Positions 32,411 to 43,318 of a stretch of 64,000 nt of DNA are shown in pieces. The DNA is from Spiroplasma clarkii (GTDB taxonomy: Bacteria > Bacillota_I > Bacilli_A > Mycoplasmatales > Mycoplasmataceae). Below the pieces are notes generated by a model. It saw only the letters and a list, made by a program, of their open reading frames with translations. It made no database searches and was not told the origin of the DNA. Within the stretch, counting starts at the first letter, position 1; each line of letters starts with the position of its first letter. The DNA lies in the NCBI RefSeq assembly GCF_002795265.1, contig NZ_CP024870.1, forward strand, positions 806,001-870,000, read 5' to 3'. The translations under genes and the position numbers were made by a program.

Positions 32411-33949
32411 TTAGAAGTGTGATTTTAAACGAATTGTAACTTTGAATGATCCAACTTTAATTGGGTCGTTGTCATTTCTAGTAATGTCAACCACTGTGTA
32501 TTTTTTCTGATCTGCTTGTGAGTATCCGGAGAACACGATTGGTTGATTTGCTTTTGATTTTGTTGTAATAAAGATTGGTAGTTTAGTTGCTCCAATAGCT
32601 GGAATTTTTCCATAGATAATAATTTTTTCAAATGGAGATTCAACTTCTGCTAATTGTGCATTTAAGAATTTAATAAATTCATTTGCTACTAATTGTGAAC
32701 CATGTTTTCTACTATCAACAAATTCATGAGTGTCATTGTTTGAAATGTAGAATACGATTGGTGCATCAATTGCTACCAATAAGTGTTTTTTATTTACAGT
32801 AGTTCCATCATAAGCATATGCTGATTTATCTTGTGATCTATCTGCAATTAATTTTGAAATATTTTTTGTTACATCTTCAATTGAGTAAATTTTTGCATTT
32901 TTTAAATCATATTTAGCTGATTTATTTCATAACAATTCATCGTCATTTACATGAATATTTTCTAAGAACATCATTTTACGCAATCATTTTTTAGGAGCAT
33001 TTTTTCATTCATCCTCACCTAAAATAACTTTTGATGGTCCTTCTTCTTCAATTTTTGGTTTCATAACTTCAACAATATCTAATGCTTCTGGTTTTTGACC
33101 TTTTTTATCAATTAACATAACTGATGGTCCTAATCCTGAAATAATTGATACTGTATCTTTTTTGAATCTTTTTACTCAAGCGTCATGTTCTAATTCAAAT
33201 AGTTCATTAATAATTTCTAATTCATCATGTGAATTTTTTGTGAAATCAATAATGTAATTTGATGACATTAAGTTTAATAATCTTGCTAATAAGTATTTTA
33301 AAGTATTTGTTGTTTCATAGATTTTAAATTTGTGTAATGGATCATTATCTCATGGAGATAAAGCATTGTTATACATAATTTTCATTGAAACAAAGTTTAC
33401 GTTTGATTTTTTTGAAACTTGAGCAATTGCTCCTGCTTCAGTATCAATTACATCAATTGTTTGACCAAATTTGTCAACCATTTCTTTAAATTGTTTTGAA
33501 TTGTAGATTAACATATCTGCAGTTCCAACAATTCCATCTGATACTCCTAATTTAAAGTTTTTAACTTTACTTACCAATTCTGTGTTGAATGAGAAAGCTT
33601 CAGGTTCATGCACGATTTGTCCATATTTAATATCTTTAAATGGTGTTAGATCTGCATCTCTATAAATAAATTTAGTTGACATAACAGTATCTGTTGTATC
33701 AAATTTGTCATTTGTTGATAAAGCTAAGTCTACATTGAATACAGTTTCTAAAGTTTTGTATTCTTCTAGTAAATAAGTAATTGCCATAGCAGCATTTGCT
33801 TTACCATAACCTATTGTTGCGATAATGAAGAATTTTCCTCTGTATTTAACATGTTGGATAACCATATTTCTTCATCAATATTTTTTAACAGTTTTAACTC
33901 CTAAACGGTCCTTAACTGTAAAGTAAGCGGTCGAAATAATTCCGATCAT
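32411..33949 (-). CDS. MTA/SAH nucleosidase-like domain fused to a long unknown C-terminus
   Basis: A 512-residue protein. Residues ~1-230 align by eye with MTAN (Pfs): TIGYGKANAAMAITYLLE, FIYRDADLTPF, and DTEAGAIAQ with Glu171 at the place of the ribose-binding Glu174. The catalytic Asp197 is replaced by Asn194 (IMYNNAL) and no Glu is found at the place of Glu12 (start MIGIISTAYF). The remaining ~280 residues are unlike any family I know. Start at 33949 is six bases after GAGGTGA. The domain may bind a nucleoside without cleaving it. Promoter at 34031-34060. Confidence 0.75.
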
Positions 33950-34030
33950 TCTCTGTCACCTCATATTTTCTGTTTTTTAACCTTTATCATCAAGCCTAAA
34001 ATTAATAACTCAAGATAAAGACTACATTTA

Positions 34031-34060
34031 TTATACTAAAAAAAATGGGCAAAAATCAAC
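34031..34060 (-). promoter_or_regulatory. Promoter of the MTAN-like gene
   Basis: -35 TTGATT (34055-34060) and -10 TATAAT (34031-34036), 18 bases apart, giving an ~75-base leader before the start at 33949. Confidence 0.7.
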
Positions 34061-34102
34061 ATTTTAAAATTAATTCTTTTTTTCAAAAAACAATCAGTAA
34101 TT

Positions 34103-34133
34103 TAAAAAAAACTCTCAAATACTTTGAGAGTTT
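34103..34133 (-). terminator. Strong hairpin terminator downstream of the lipoprotein gene
   Basis: AAACTCTCAAA / TTTGAGAGTTT, 3-base loop, T-run on the minus strand. It is ~160 bases beyond the lipoprotein stop; the region between also contains the inverted repeat TTTGTCAA / TTGACAAA (34201-34236). No gene is seen in 33950-34290 otherwise. Confidence 0.8.
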
Positions 34134-34290
34134 CTGGACTTAATAAATAATTTTTTAGTTATCAAGAACTGAAATTATAAATCTAATTAGTTCTAAAATA
34201 TTTGTCAAGACAATATGCTTGGCATTTTTTGACAAACTTTGAAAATACAATTATTTATTATTTTGAAGATTTTAAAATATGTAAATTTTA

Positions 34291-36300
34291 TTAAAAATCA
34301 ATTGAGTTAATTACATATTTACCTTTTAATAATCCAAGTTTAATTTTATATAAACTTGTAACATTCCCGTCAGTGACACTATATGAATATATATTGTTAC
34401 CAGTTTCTACAGTGGTGACTGAGATTTTTTGTAAATCTGCTATGACATCACTTTTAACTGCAGCTAATTTTTCTGTTTCTGCAGCTATATATTTTTGAAA
34501 AATATTGATAACTGAATTAATTCATTTACTATTACTTGTAATATTTACTAATTTTTCTAAAGCTGAACCTTTAATTATTTCTTGGTGGTCTTTATCATAA
34601 CCAACAGTTGTAAAAAATTTTTCAGGATTATTTAAAGCGCTTGCTAAAACTTCATCCTTTTGACAAGCAGTAATAAAATCTTTAAAGGCATCAAAATTTA
34701 TGATGGCTGGTTTACCACTCAAGTCATTAGCAATATCTGTAACAATGGTTTGAAAACTTTGATTTGTCAATGGAGTTAATTCTGAGTTGGTGACTTTCTC
34801 AAAACCAACTTCAGGTTTTGAGAACTTACTTGTTAAATCACTTATGGGTTGTTTTAACATATCTTTAATTGTGAAATTTAAAACCTTATTGTCATTTTCT
34901 CAAAGGTAATCCAATCAATCATTTTGAAATATTTGTCATTCTTCCCCATTTTTTATATCAATTTTAGTGATTAAGTCTTTTAAAAAATCAGGGAATTTAT
35001 CTTTTTGTTTTGGTAACGCTCCAAAAATCATAGGTGCTATAATATTTGTTTGACCAACTCCTTTGTTAAGGATAATTCTAATTATTGAGTCTACATAGAC
35101 AGGAAAACCCGCAGCCTCAAATTTAGATTGACCTGCAAGCTGTTCAGTTAGTTTTGTTAATATTGAAGTGTAACCCCAATCATTTTTTGATTTACTATGG
35201 TCACCAAAGGCATTTATTGACCCCTTGCTACTTAATAAAATGTTAATGATATTTTTAAAGACAGTAACTCCATCCTCATTATTTGCCATAAAACTCAAAC
35301 TTTGAAATAACTTATTAACATCAAATTGATTTTTTGTTATATCAAATTGAGCAGCCTTATGCTTTTGCACAGTATCAACAGAAAGTATTGATCCAGTAAT
35401 TTCTTCGCTACTAAATGTATTTAAGTAAACTAGCAATGTTCTAATAAAACGAATAATTTCAGCAACGGCTGGAATATCTTTGTTAATGTCAAACTTAATT
35501 TTAGTTTCACCCTTGATTAAACTATGAATATTTTTAGCTAAACTTGTCACTGCAGCTTCAATATTTGTGTCAATATCTGCACTTGTGGCATATGCAAATT
35601 CTTTATCTGAATTATTATTTGTTAAAAGATTCATAGCATTTGCCAAACCAATTATACTTGAATCAATAGCTTGACTATATGTCAACCCGGCATAAACATC
35701 AGCACTAAATGCTGTGGCAAGTTTTGCAAGATTGGTGGCATCCAAACTTGGTGCAAGTTGTTTTAAAGTGTCAGGAGACACTAGTTGAGAAATATCATCT
35801 CCACCAATTAATTGGATAGCTTGTGTTGCAGATTGCGGTGAAGCTAATAATGTTAATATTTTTGGCACTTGTGAAATAATAGTATCAAGTGTCTCATTAC
35901 TTTTTGGTTTTAAACTAATTACTCCAGCAGTGTATGCTTCCCCACTAATTTTTGCCTCACTAATTAGGTTTTGAGTATCAATTTTTTCAGCAACTAGTTG
36001 TTTAAAATAAGTTTTGTCAGTACTAGTTGGTGCTGCATCTTGTAAATTCATATCAGCTATTTTAAAGTTACCAATAACTTCATTGAAGATGTCAGTTGAA
36101 CTAACATGAACTTTTGATTTTGTTGTTCCATGTTGACTTAAAAATAATGCTTTACTGTATTCACTCATCATTTTTGCAACTAAAACTTTTGATGCACTTG
36201 CATCATTTTTGTTTGCTTCTTTTGGAGAACAAGCAACTACTCCAGCACTAGCAGACGCAGTTAGACTTAAAGCTCCCAAAAGCACTAATAATTTTTTCAT
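34291..36300 (-). CDS. Lipoprotein, 669 residues
   Basis: A typical mollicute surface lipoprotein: short basic start (MKKLL), hydrophobic core and a lipobox ending GVVAC near residue 24, then a Ser/Thr/Lys/Asn-rich mostly helical domain. The Cys would be lipid-modified and the mature protein held on the outer face of the membrane. Function unknown. The start ATG at 36300 gives the classic signal; a GTG 12 bases upstream is possible. Three TGA codons in the C-terminal third. Its signal peptide is similar to that of the 46453 lipoprotein. Confidence 0.85.
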
Positions 36301-36430
36301 TTTTTCATTCACTCTCTTTTTTTGTATATTTTAAGTACTAACTATTCATTTTATTTTAAGTTGAATTATTTATCTCACATCACAAAATAATTAATACATT
36401 AAAAATACAATAAGATTATAAAATAATTTA

Positions 36431-36444
36431 ATAGCGATTTGTTT
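36431..36444. repeat. Left direct repeat flanking the IS3-type element
   Basis: ATAGCGATTTGTTT, identical to 37706-37719. Fourteen bases is long for an IS3-family target duplication. Confidence 0.75.
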
Positions 36445-36476
36445 TGACAGGTAACCTTTTTCCGGACACACATATT

Positions 36477-37339
36477 TTACAACTTTATTCTCACATAATT
36501 GTAAAATTTTTGATATAAACTTGCATTTAGCTGATACTCAGCAAGTCCTTTATAACAGTAATTTTCTTTTAAGCATTCTCTTTTAAAAACTGATCAAAAC
36601 CCTTCAATCCAACCATTATCTGTAGACTTGGCTATTCTTGACATGCTTGGAATCAAATTAAAGTACATTAGCATCAACTTATAATTATATGCTTTAAATT
36701 CAGAACCATTATCTGAGTGTATTACACTGTTTGGCAAGAAGACACCAAATTCATCAGTCATTTTTAGAAATGATTTTTCTACAAGTTGATTCCCTTTATT
36801 TTTTTCTGTTACTAAACCAAAGATTTTTTTCATTTTAATATGATAAAAACCACAGGTATAGTATCTTTCACCATTGAATTCCTTTTCTGTTATGTCTACT
36901 GAAAAAACATCACCATACTTATCAAAATTTTCAGGATCAGTTAACAAGTTTGGGTATTTACCAACCTTTTCAGGTTTTGCTACCTTATTTTTTCATTTCA
37001 CATGATTATTGGTGGAGATGCTTCTCATTTTAAAGTATCTCAATATTTTTTTATGTGATGACTTAGCTATCCCCTTAGTGAGCAAATCTATTGCAATTCT
37101 TTTACAACCATAGGTTTTTCCTGAATCAATAAAGCTCTGCTCAATATTTAAATAAAAATCATGATCATAATATCTTACCCTAGGTTTCCCTTGCTTCACT
37201 CATTCATAGTATGTACTTTTTGGAAGTTGAGCAATTTTTAATAAGCCATTTTTAGGTATTTTGAATTCATTGTAGATAAATTCCTCAACAACTAAGCATT
37301 TAATTATATTAAGCTCCCATTTAACTACTTTTTTTTACT
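36477..37339 (-). CDS. IS150-like transposase OrfB (frameshift product)
   Basis: About 285 residues, open from the shift site near 37335 to the stop at 36477, with TGA as Trp. It has the HTH_21-like region (YGCKRIAIDLL) and the integrase core with the three acidic residues in FSVDITEK, HSDNGSEF and GWIEGFW. It lacks its own good start and is made as a fusion OrfAB by -1 frameshifting at the A8 run. The element therefore looks functional. Confidence 0.85.
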
Positions 37340-37621
37340 TATCAGGGCCTCAATTCTTTTTCACATTTCATTTCTAGTTTCTAATTCGGCATTTTTCTTC
37401 TTCAGTTCTTTAACTTCATTTCTTAAAATTATTAGTTCTTCTTTATCAGCTGAATTTGGTGCCCCAAGACCATCAATTCCAGATTGATCATACTTTTTAC
37501 ACCAATTTAAAAGTGTTTGATCTGAGATGCCATAACTTTTAACAAAATTCTTGGCCTTTGTCTTGCTCTCTCTAAATTTTAAAATTATTTTTTCTTTTTG
37601 CTTTGCTGAGTAATGTCCCAT
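37325..37621 (-). CDS. IS150-like OrfA
   Basis: A 98-residue DNA-binding protein: N-terminal helix-turn-helix (residues ~7-50, YGISDQTLLNWCKKY) followed by a leucine-zipper-like coiled coil (ELIILRNEVKELKKKNAELE). It stops inside the A-rich shift site (AGT AAA AAA AAG TAG), where a -1 slip joins it to OrfB. Start at 37621 with AAAGAGG. Confidence 0.88.
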
Positions 37622-37705
37622 AAAAAAACCTCTTTCCTAACAATATTATTTTACATTCAATATAAATGTAATTTAATTTTTTGTCCGGAAAAAGGTGGAA
37701 GTACA

Positions 37706-37719
37706 ATAGCGATTTGTTT
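37706..37719. repeat. Right direct repeat flanking the IS3-type element
   Basis: Second copy of ATAGCGATTTGTTT, directly after the CA end of the element. Confidence 0.75.
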
Positions 37720-37820
37720 CAGATAAAAAAATAATTATATTTTGAAATTAATTTTAATTTTTCCTAGCCAGTGTTATTTTTCATAAAATCAGTTTTTACT
37801 TTTAACATTGAAAGTTTTAA

Positions 37821-37844
37821 AAAAACAGACTCTAGTCTGTTTTT
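37821..37844 (-). terminator. Terminator of the ravA-viaA-like operon
   Basis: AAAAACAGAC / GTCTGTTTTT hairpin overlapping the last stop of the operon. Confidence 0.8.
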
Positions 37845-38194
37845 AAAATATCTAACACTAATACTGATTCTAATTCAACCATTCCTGAATATAATTTTCC
37901 AAAATGATTTTTATTTTCTAAATCAACTGAGCTAATTAATAAATTAACTTCACGGTTGTCAATCATCCCAAACAACATTGGGGCTGTGACTAATTTTTCA
38001 CATTGGTGTTTTGAAAAAAACAGTGGATCTGATTCTGCTAAAATCCCATATTCAATTCTACTAAAATAACCATATCCTGAAATTTTGGCATCAATAATGA
38101 CATACTCACGCACAACATTATGTAAAATAGTAATTACATCTTCATCTTTTGAAAGATAAACTACTAAAAGATTTCCTTTTTCTCTTATTTCCAT
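37832..38194 (-). CDS. PPC (DUF296)-like domain protein
   Basis: A 120-residue single-domain protein. The pattern DVITILHNVVREYVIIDAKI followed by SGYGYFSRIEYGIL resembles the PPC/DUF296 fold, in which a ligand or metal site is formed in a trimer; the match is by eye and of middling strength. Its ATG follows the viaA-like TAA directly, so it is translationally coupled to it. Its partner role with the AAA+/VWA pair is unknown. Confidence 0.62.
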   Translation of the reverse strand: MEIREKGNLLVVYLSKDEDVITILHNVVREYVIIDAKISGYGYFSRIEYGILAESDPLFFSKHQCEKLVTAPMLFGMIDNREVNLLISSVDLENKNHFGKLYSGMVELESVLVLDILKTD

Positions 38195-39892
38195 TTAAAT
38201 GATATCCTCCGCATTTCCATATAGTTGTGAACGTTTCTCTTCAAGTTTTTTTGCTTTTTCTTTTTCTTTTGTCTTAGCTTGCTCCATTTTTTTGAATTTT
38301 TTACTATCAGTATGCACAGGACGCATTCTTTTTTTATCTCTAACTTTATTAAGGTCTGCAATTTGTTCATCTCGATAGGCTGCTTCTTCATCTTTTAATT
38401 CTCTTAAATCTCTTAAAGTTTCATTAAGTGATTTAACAATCTGTTGTGTTGCAAAAGGATCGTTGGGATCATAATACATAACATTATCAAAAACTTCTTG
38501 AGTTTCAACATTAGGCATTGTTCCAACCACTAGTGAATGAAACCTGTTGTAGTTTTCCTTTAACTCATTGACCAAAGCTCGGGTTGAATCAGGAATAGTG
38601 TCCATCATAAAATCTGAAATCATTAATAAATCTGCTCTTTTAAAATTTTCAGTTTTCATTTTGTCAATTACTTTTTGAAAAGCAGGTTTGGCATTAGTTT
38701 TTCCATAAAATGATTTTGCCAAAAACTCTAACATTTTTTTGATATTAACATTAAGTCCATCAATTGTAAATTCTTCAACATCTTGATTGGCAAAATTAAC
38801 AAAAACTATATCTCTGTGTTCTTTTAAAGCAACTTTTGCAACCGCAATTGCCAAGGCCTTGGCAATGTATTCTCCTGCCCCTTCCATTGAACTTGAAGTG
38901 TCAATACAAATAATAAATTTACCTTGTTCTAATGGGATTGGAGCTTCATATTCAACTTCTTCCATTTCATGTTCAATGATTGATTCTTGTGATTCAAATA
39001 AAAATGATTGTAGCTGAGATTCCACATATTTTTTGTAAAACACAATTTCAAGTTCTGGATCAAAAAGATTGGCAAGTTCCATAGGGAGTAATCTTTCAAT
39101 ATCTTTTGAAATAGTGACCCCCACTAGTTCTTCTGGGTTGTAAGGTAATTTTACAAATGTTGGATAAGTGGTAATTTGTTCAGTAATGTTTATTTCCATT
39201 AAATCATCTTCACCATTTAAGCGACCTAAAAGTTGAGCTATGGTTAAGATACTGGGATCTTTATATAGAAACTCGGCAAAACGGGAAATTGATTCAATAT
39301 TTTGGTTTTTTAACTCATCTTCAATGTTGGCAAGTTTCCCAAATACATCATACATAGTTTTATAAATTCTAGCATACTTTGTATAATTTTTGATAATAGC
39401 ATAAATTTCAACTAAATAGTTATAACGTAAGTCTTCAACAGTTTTTAAACGAAAATCAATAATTCTTTTTGTTAACATGAAAGTTCAAGTTTTAAAAAAA
39501 TCTGTTAGTCAATCTCGATCTTTTAATTCTATGTAACCATTATCAATTTTTCAACGCATGGTGTCAATGTAAGTGCTAAAGGGTGAATCAAATTCTTCTA
39601 ATTTTTTTTGAACAAGATTTAGATTTTTGGCAAAATCAACTTCATCAAATTTATCTGAAATAAAATTATAATAAATGATTTCCTTACGAATTGGATCAGG
39701 AAGTTTAATTTGACTAATTGTAGATAATTTTGGGGCAGAGTAAAAACCATTGATTTTGTCGTCAAGTTGTTCTGCAGCATACTCATGACTTTTTTTAAAC
39801 TCAATGAAATCACTGTTATGAAGGTCTTTTTGACGAAGCTTCTCAATTTCTTTTTTAATTTGATTAGCTGGTTGTTCTAAATCAAAGTTCAT
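38195..39892 (-). CDS. viaA: ViaA-like VWA-domain protein
   Basis: A 565-residue protein, one frame when TGA is Trp (the N-terminal 138 residues are joined through TGA codons near 39551-39490). The N-terminal helical domain is followed by a von Willebrand A domain with the MIDAS motif DTSSS (Asp331, Ser333, Ser335), Thr/Asp residues further on (GKTNAKPAF, MISDFMMD), and a basic coiled-coil tail. It lies 25 bases after the RavA-like ATPase, as in the E. coli ravA-viaA operon, and should be its metal-dependent partner or adaptor. Symbol used by similarity. Confidence 0.82.
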
Positions 39893-39917
39893 TTCTTTCA
39901 CCCACTCTTTTTATGTT

Positions 39918-41498
39918 CTAAAAGATAAAGTCATCATCAAAACCAGGTGCAGGTGCAGCTTCTAATTCAGAATTAGCCCTTGACATTGCTGGTGCTTGGT
40001 CCATTTGAGTGTTTTGCTCAATTTGTGGAGTTTGTTTGCCTTTTGGAACTGAATCAAATGCCTCTCCAATTTTTTCATTGTAAATATCTTCAAAGAAGAC
40101 ACAATTCATATTTGTGTATTTTTTATATTCTTTTAGCATTTTTTTTGAAACTTCTTTAACTTGTTGTTCTAGTTCTTCTACTTTTTGAGTCAAACTTGAC
40201 ATTTGGTTATTATATTCACCAGGATTGTCACTTTGAATTTGATAACGTTTGTTTTCATTAATAAGTAAAATTTGATCTGCTTTATTAGCTCTAATTCTAA
40301 ATTTTTGACTACCTAAGTATTTATTTTGTGTTGGACCAAAGTGTAGGTCCACTTCAAATTCTTCACTTGGTAAAGCTTTAACTCGGTTTCAATCTTGTGC
40401 TGAAATGAAGCAAAATTTATAGTTTTCTCCTCCATCTTTAAAATCAACTAAATAATAAACCCCATTCAAATGACCTCTAAAAATATCAGTGTATGGAGTT
40501 AAACGCAAGTATTGTGCTTCAATTTGACTAATTTGAGCATTTAAACTATCAAGATCATTTAACAAGTTATTTTTTTCATTTCTAAATTCTAACCCAAATT
40601 GTTCTAAAAAAGCGCGATAAAAAATGTTTTTGTAACTTGCTTCTTGTTCCTCATTATCTCAAATACAATGAGGGATAACAAATAAATCAGGAATATCTGC
40701 TTCTTTGCGACCATTATAAAAAGCACTAGTTTTCATTAGACCAGCGATTTTTTTTCACCTACGATCAGAAATATATGCTTCACCATGAGTTTCTAAATTC
40801 ATTTTTTTTCTAAAGTAATGAATAAAGTCAAGACATTTACGAGATAGACCAACTTCTTTTGATTGACGCTTTCAAGCTTCTAATTCTGCTACTGAAATTT
40901 GAAGGGTTGGATCAACATCAACATCAAGTGATGATTCCCCATCAAGTAAGTCTTCAAAGTTCTTTTTATCATGCAAACCTTCTGCAATGTAACGAATAAT
41001 AAAGCGGTCAAATAAGGCTTCAAGACCTTCACCTTCTGCAGGTAACTCATTTGAAGCAGAAATTAATAATTTTAAAGGAACTTTAACATCTGTTCCACCA
41101 TTTCTAAAGATTTTTTCATTAATAATTGTTAGCAAGGTATTTTGGATACTTGGTCCTGCTTTTCAAATTTCATCTAAAAACCCAATGTTAGCAGCTGGTA
41201 AGTAACCATCAACAACCCTGACATATTTACCTTCTTTTAATAGTCTTAAGTCAATTGGTCCATAAATTTCTTCAGGTGTTGAAAATTTTGACATTAAATA
41301 CTCAAAATTGGTTCCATTTTTAATAGCAAATTTCATCCTTCTTGAAATCAAAGACTTGGCAATTCCGGGTTTACCAAGCAAAAAAATTGATTCTTCACCA
41401 AGTAGAGCTAGCATTGCCAACCTAAAGATTGTTTCTTTTTCATAAACTTGGTAGGAAATTGCTTCAATAATTTTTTTAATTCTTTCTGTTATGTCCAT
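39918..41498 (-). CDS. ravA: RavA-like MoxR AAA+ ATPase
   Basis: A 526-residue AAA+ protein of the MoxR/RavA branch. Walker A GKPGIAKS at residues 42-49, FSTPEEIYGP, Walker B IGFLDEIWKAGP (Asp109-Glu110), and sensor 1 ASNELP; these fit E. coli RavA closely. The C-terminal half has the RavA-type extra region (residues ~310-450) and an acidic, Gln/Ala/Pro-rich tail. MoxR ATPases act as chaperones that load or remodel partners, usually with a VWA protein, here the next gene. Starts at 41498 after AGAGG. Confidence 0.88.
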
Positions 41499-41561
41499 TT
41501 TTTATACCTCTGCTTTTCAATATTATGATTATAAATCAATATCTTAATTTTAACAAAAAAA

Positions 41562-41586
41562 TAATGGTATTTTTAACCATTATTAT
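41562..41586 (-). terminator. Terminator after the metalloprotease-like gene
   Basis: AATAATGGT / ACCATTATT hairpin and seven T on the minus strand, 10 bases after the stop; separates it from the ravA-like operon. Confidence 0.8.
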
Positions 41587-41595
41587 TTACATCTC

Positions 41596-43104
41596 TTAAC
41601 CCTTCTTTTTCTTAGGCACTAACATAATAACTGAAACTGTAATTCCAACCACAGCAGCTACTGAAACTAAAACTATAACAAAGATGAAGAAACTTGATAA
41701 TAGTCCATTACTTGGATTATTTCTAGCAATTCCAAACATCTTCCCTTCATATTTAGAACTTAATGTTGATGCTTGTGAATTATCTTCAGGTCTAAGGACA
41801 TTACGTTTTCCACCAAAACCATCTAGAACATGTCCAAATTCATGAATAATTACTGCAAATTTTTCAGGACTTGATCAAAAACCAAGTTGATATTGGGTGT
41901 TAAATTCTTTTAACAATAAAGCTTTACCCAAAATTACAACATAAGATTCATAAGTTGATGAATTATTACTTAAATATGAGGTTGATGTAACCCCTAAAGT
42001 ACTAGAATCATGACCAACTAGACTATCATCTTCAGCAAAAATTAAAGCACTACACATTCTTTTAAACCATATCTCATTGTTTGCAAATGTATATAAATAA
42101 TTAAACATTCTTAATGTTGACTCTCTTAATTTTTCAGTTGTAGCTTCAGTTCATTTTTCAGTATCACTATTTGTTGAATAATTAAGATATTCGGCTTCAA
42201 TTGCTTGAAAACTATTTGAAAGTCAAATTTGACTTACCCCTGTAACATCTTTAGTATTTTCAGAGAAAAAATTATCCAATGTTGCAAAATCTGCAAAGTG
42301 ATTTGAATTAGCATCTTGAAATAATTGCAAACTATCATCTGAGGCTTTTGTATATGAATCATTAATTCATGTTTCTAAGAAAGGGTAATCAGTTCTCAAT
42401 CAAAGAGATATCTCGAAACTATTTCTTGAAAAATATTGCTCAAAAAAAGAAACAAAATAAGAACTAGTATTTCTTAAATCAAACAGATTATTGCTATACC
42501 CTAACTCAACTGCTCCAGTTGTTGGGGGTTGTTGTAAATTTAAATTGTACTTTGGAGCATCAGCAGCAGCAAATTTACTTTCAACATAAGCTTGAATTGC
42601 TTCACCTCGCACCCCAAAGTTACCTCCATTAGACATTAACCCTGGAAGAATTTCAACAAAAAAGTAATTCAACAATTCTCAACTCTTATTTTTTTGTGCA
42701 TCTGGAGTTAACATTCATTTAATAAATGACTCTGCAAAAAACTCTTGTTTTTTTGAAGAACCATAAAGACTAATGTTAATTGTTGAAGCAATTAATGATT
42801 GCACAAAGACATCTACAGTTGATGGAGAATAGTTATCCAAATCTGCATAAATAGCAGCAATATCTGCATCGCCGTTAATTACTGAGTTGACCAAATAATA
42901 TTTTAAAACAGCTCCATAATACATCAATTCAGTATTATCTGCATCCAATAACTCCTTGTAACCTTCATTAGTAGCATAAGCTGTTTGGTATGAATCAGTA
43001 GTATAAGTTTTTGCCTGAGATTCAGAATAAGTCATTGGTACTAGATTAATTGATCCTCCAATTATTGCTCCAATACCTAGCACTTTTAATATTTTTTTAA
43101 ACAA
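41596..43104 (-). CDS. Exported HExxH metallopeptidase-like protein
   Basis: A 502-residue protein with an N-terminal signal or anchor helix (residues ~5-25), a long external domain, the zinc-binding motif HEFGH at residues 421-425 (His421, Glu422, His425) followed by LDGFGG, and a C-terminal membrane helix (~465-490) ending in a KKKKG tail that should face the cytoplasm. A third ligand may be Glu or Asp further on. It would be a membrane-anchored surface zinc peptidase. The start is taken as TTG (43102-43104), eight bases after AGAGGAG; a GTG nearer that site is too close. Confidence 0.72.
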
Positions 43105-43318
43105 AATTTTCACTCCTCTAATGATTGTGAAACATCTAAAACTCAGCAAATAAAATTTACTTAATCGTAAATTTTTTTTCAAAATAATTTATTTTTTAAT
43201 AGTTTTACTTTCAACAATCATTTTTACTTTTTAATTATTTACAAATCAGATTCCCATCTAATCTGCTTAAATTTTATCATACAATTTATAAAAATTATAA
43301 ATAGTTTTTTTGGTTAAT

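Larger units (their letters stand above)
36445..37705 (-). mobile_element. IS3-family (IS150-like) insertion sequence
   Basis: 1261-bp element with ends TG...CA and 24-bp imperfect inverted repeats sharing ACCTTTTTCCGGACA in the same register. It has two overlapping frames, orfA and orfB, joined by a -1 shift at a run of eight A. Inserted between the lipoprotein gene promoter region and the PPC-domain gene without breaking a recognised gene. Confidence 0.88.

Noticed and set aside
34201-34236. TTTGTCAA / TTGACAAA repeat as a promoter pair
   Set aside because: TTGACA is present but no -10 box lies at a suitable distance on either strand; the better promoter is at 34031-34060.
38195-39901. Two separate genes, one of 116 and one of 427 codons
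   Set aside because: With TGA as Trp both are in the same frame without a stop between them, so they are one ViaA-like gene.
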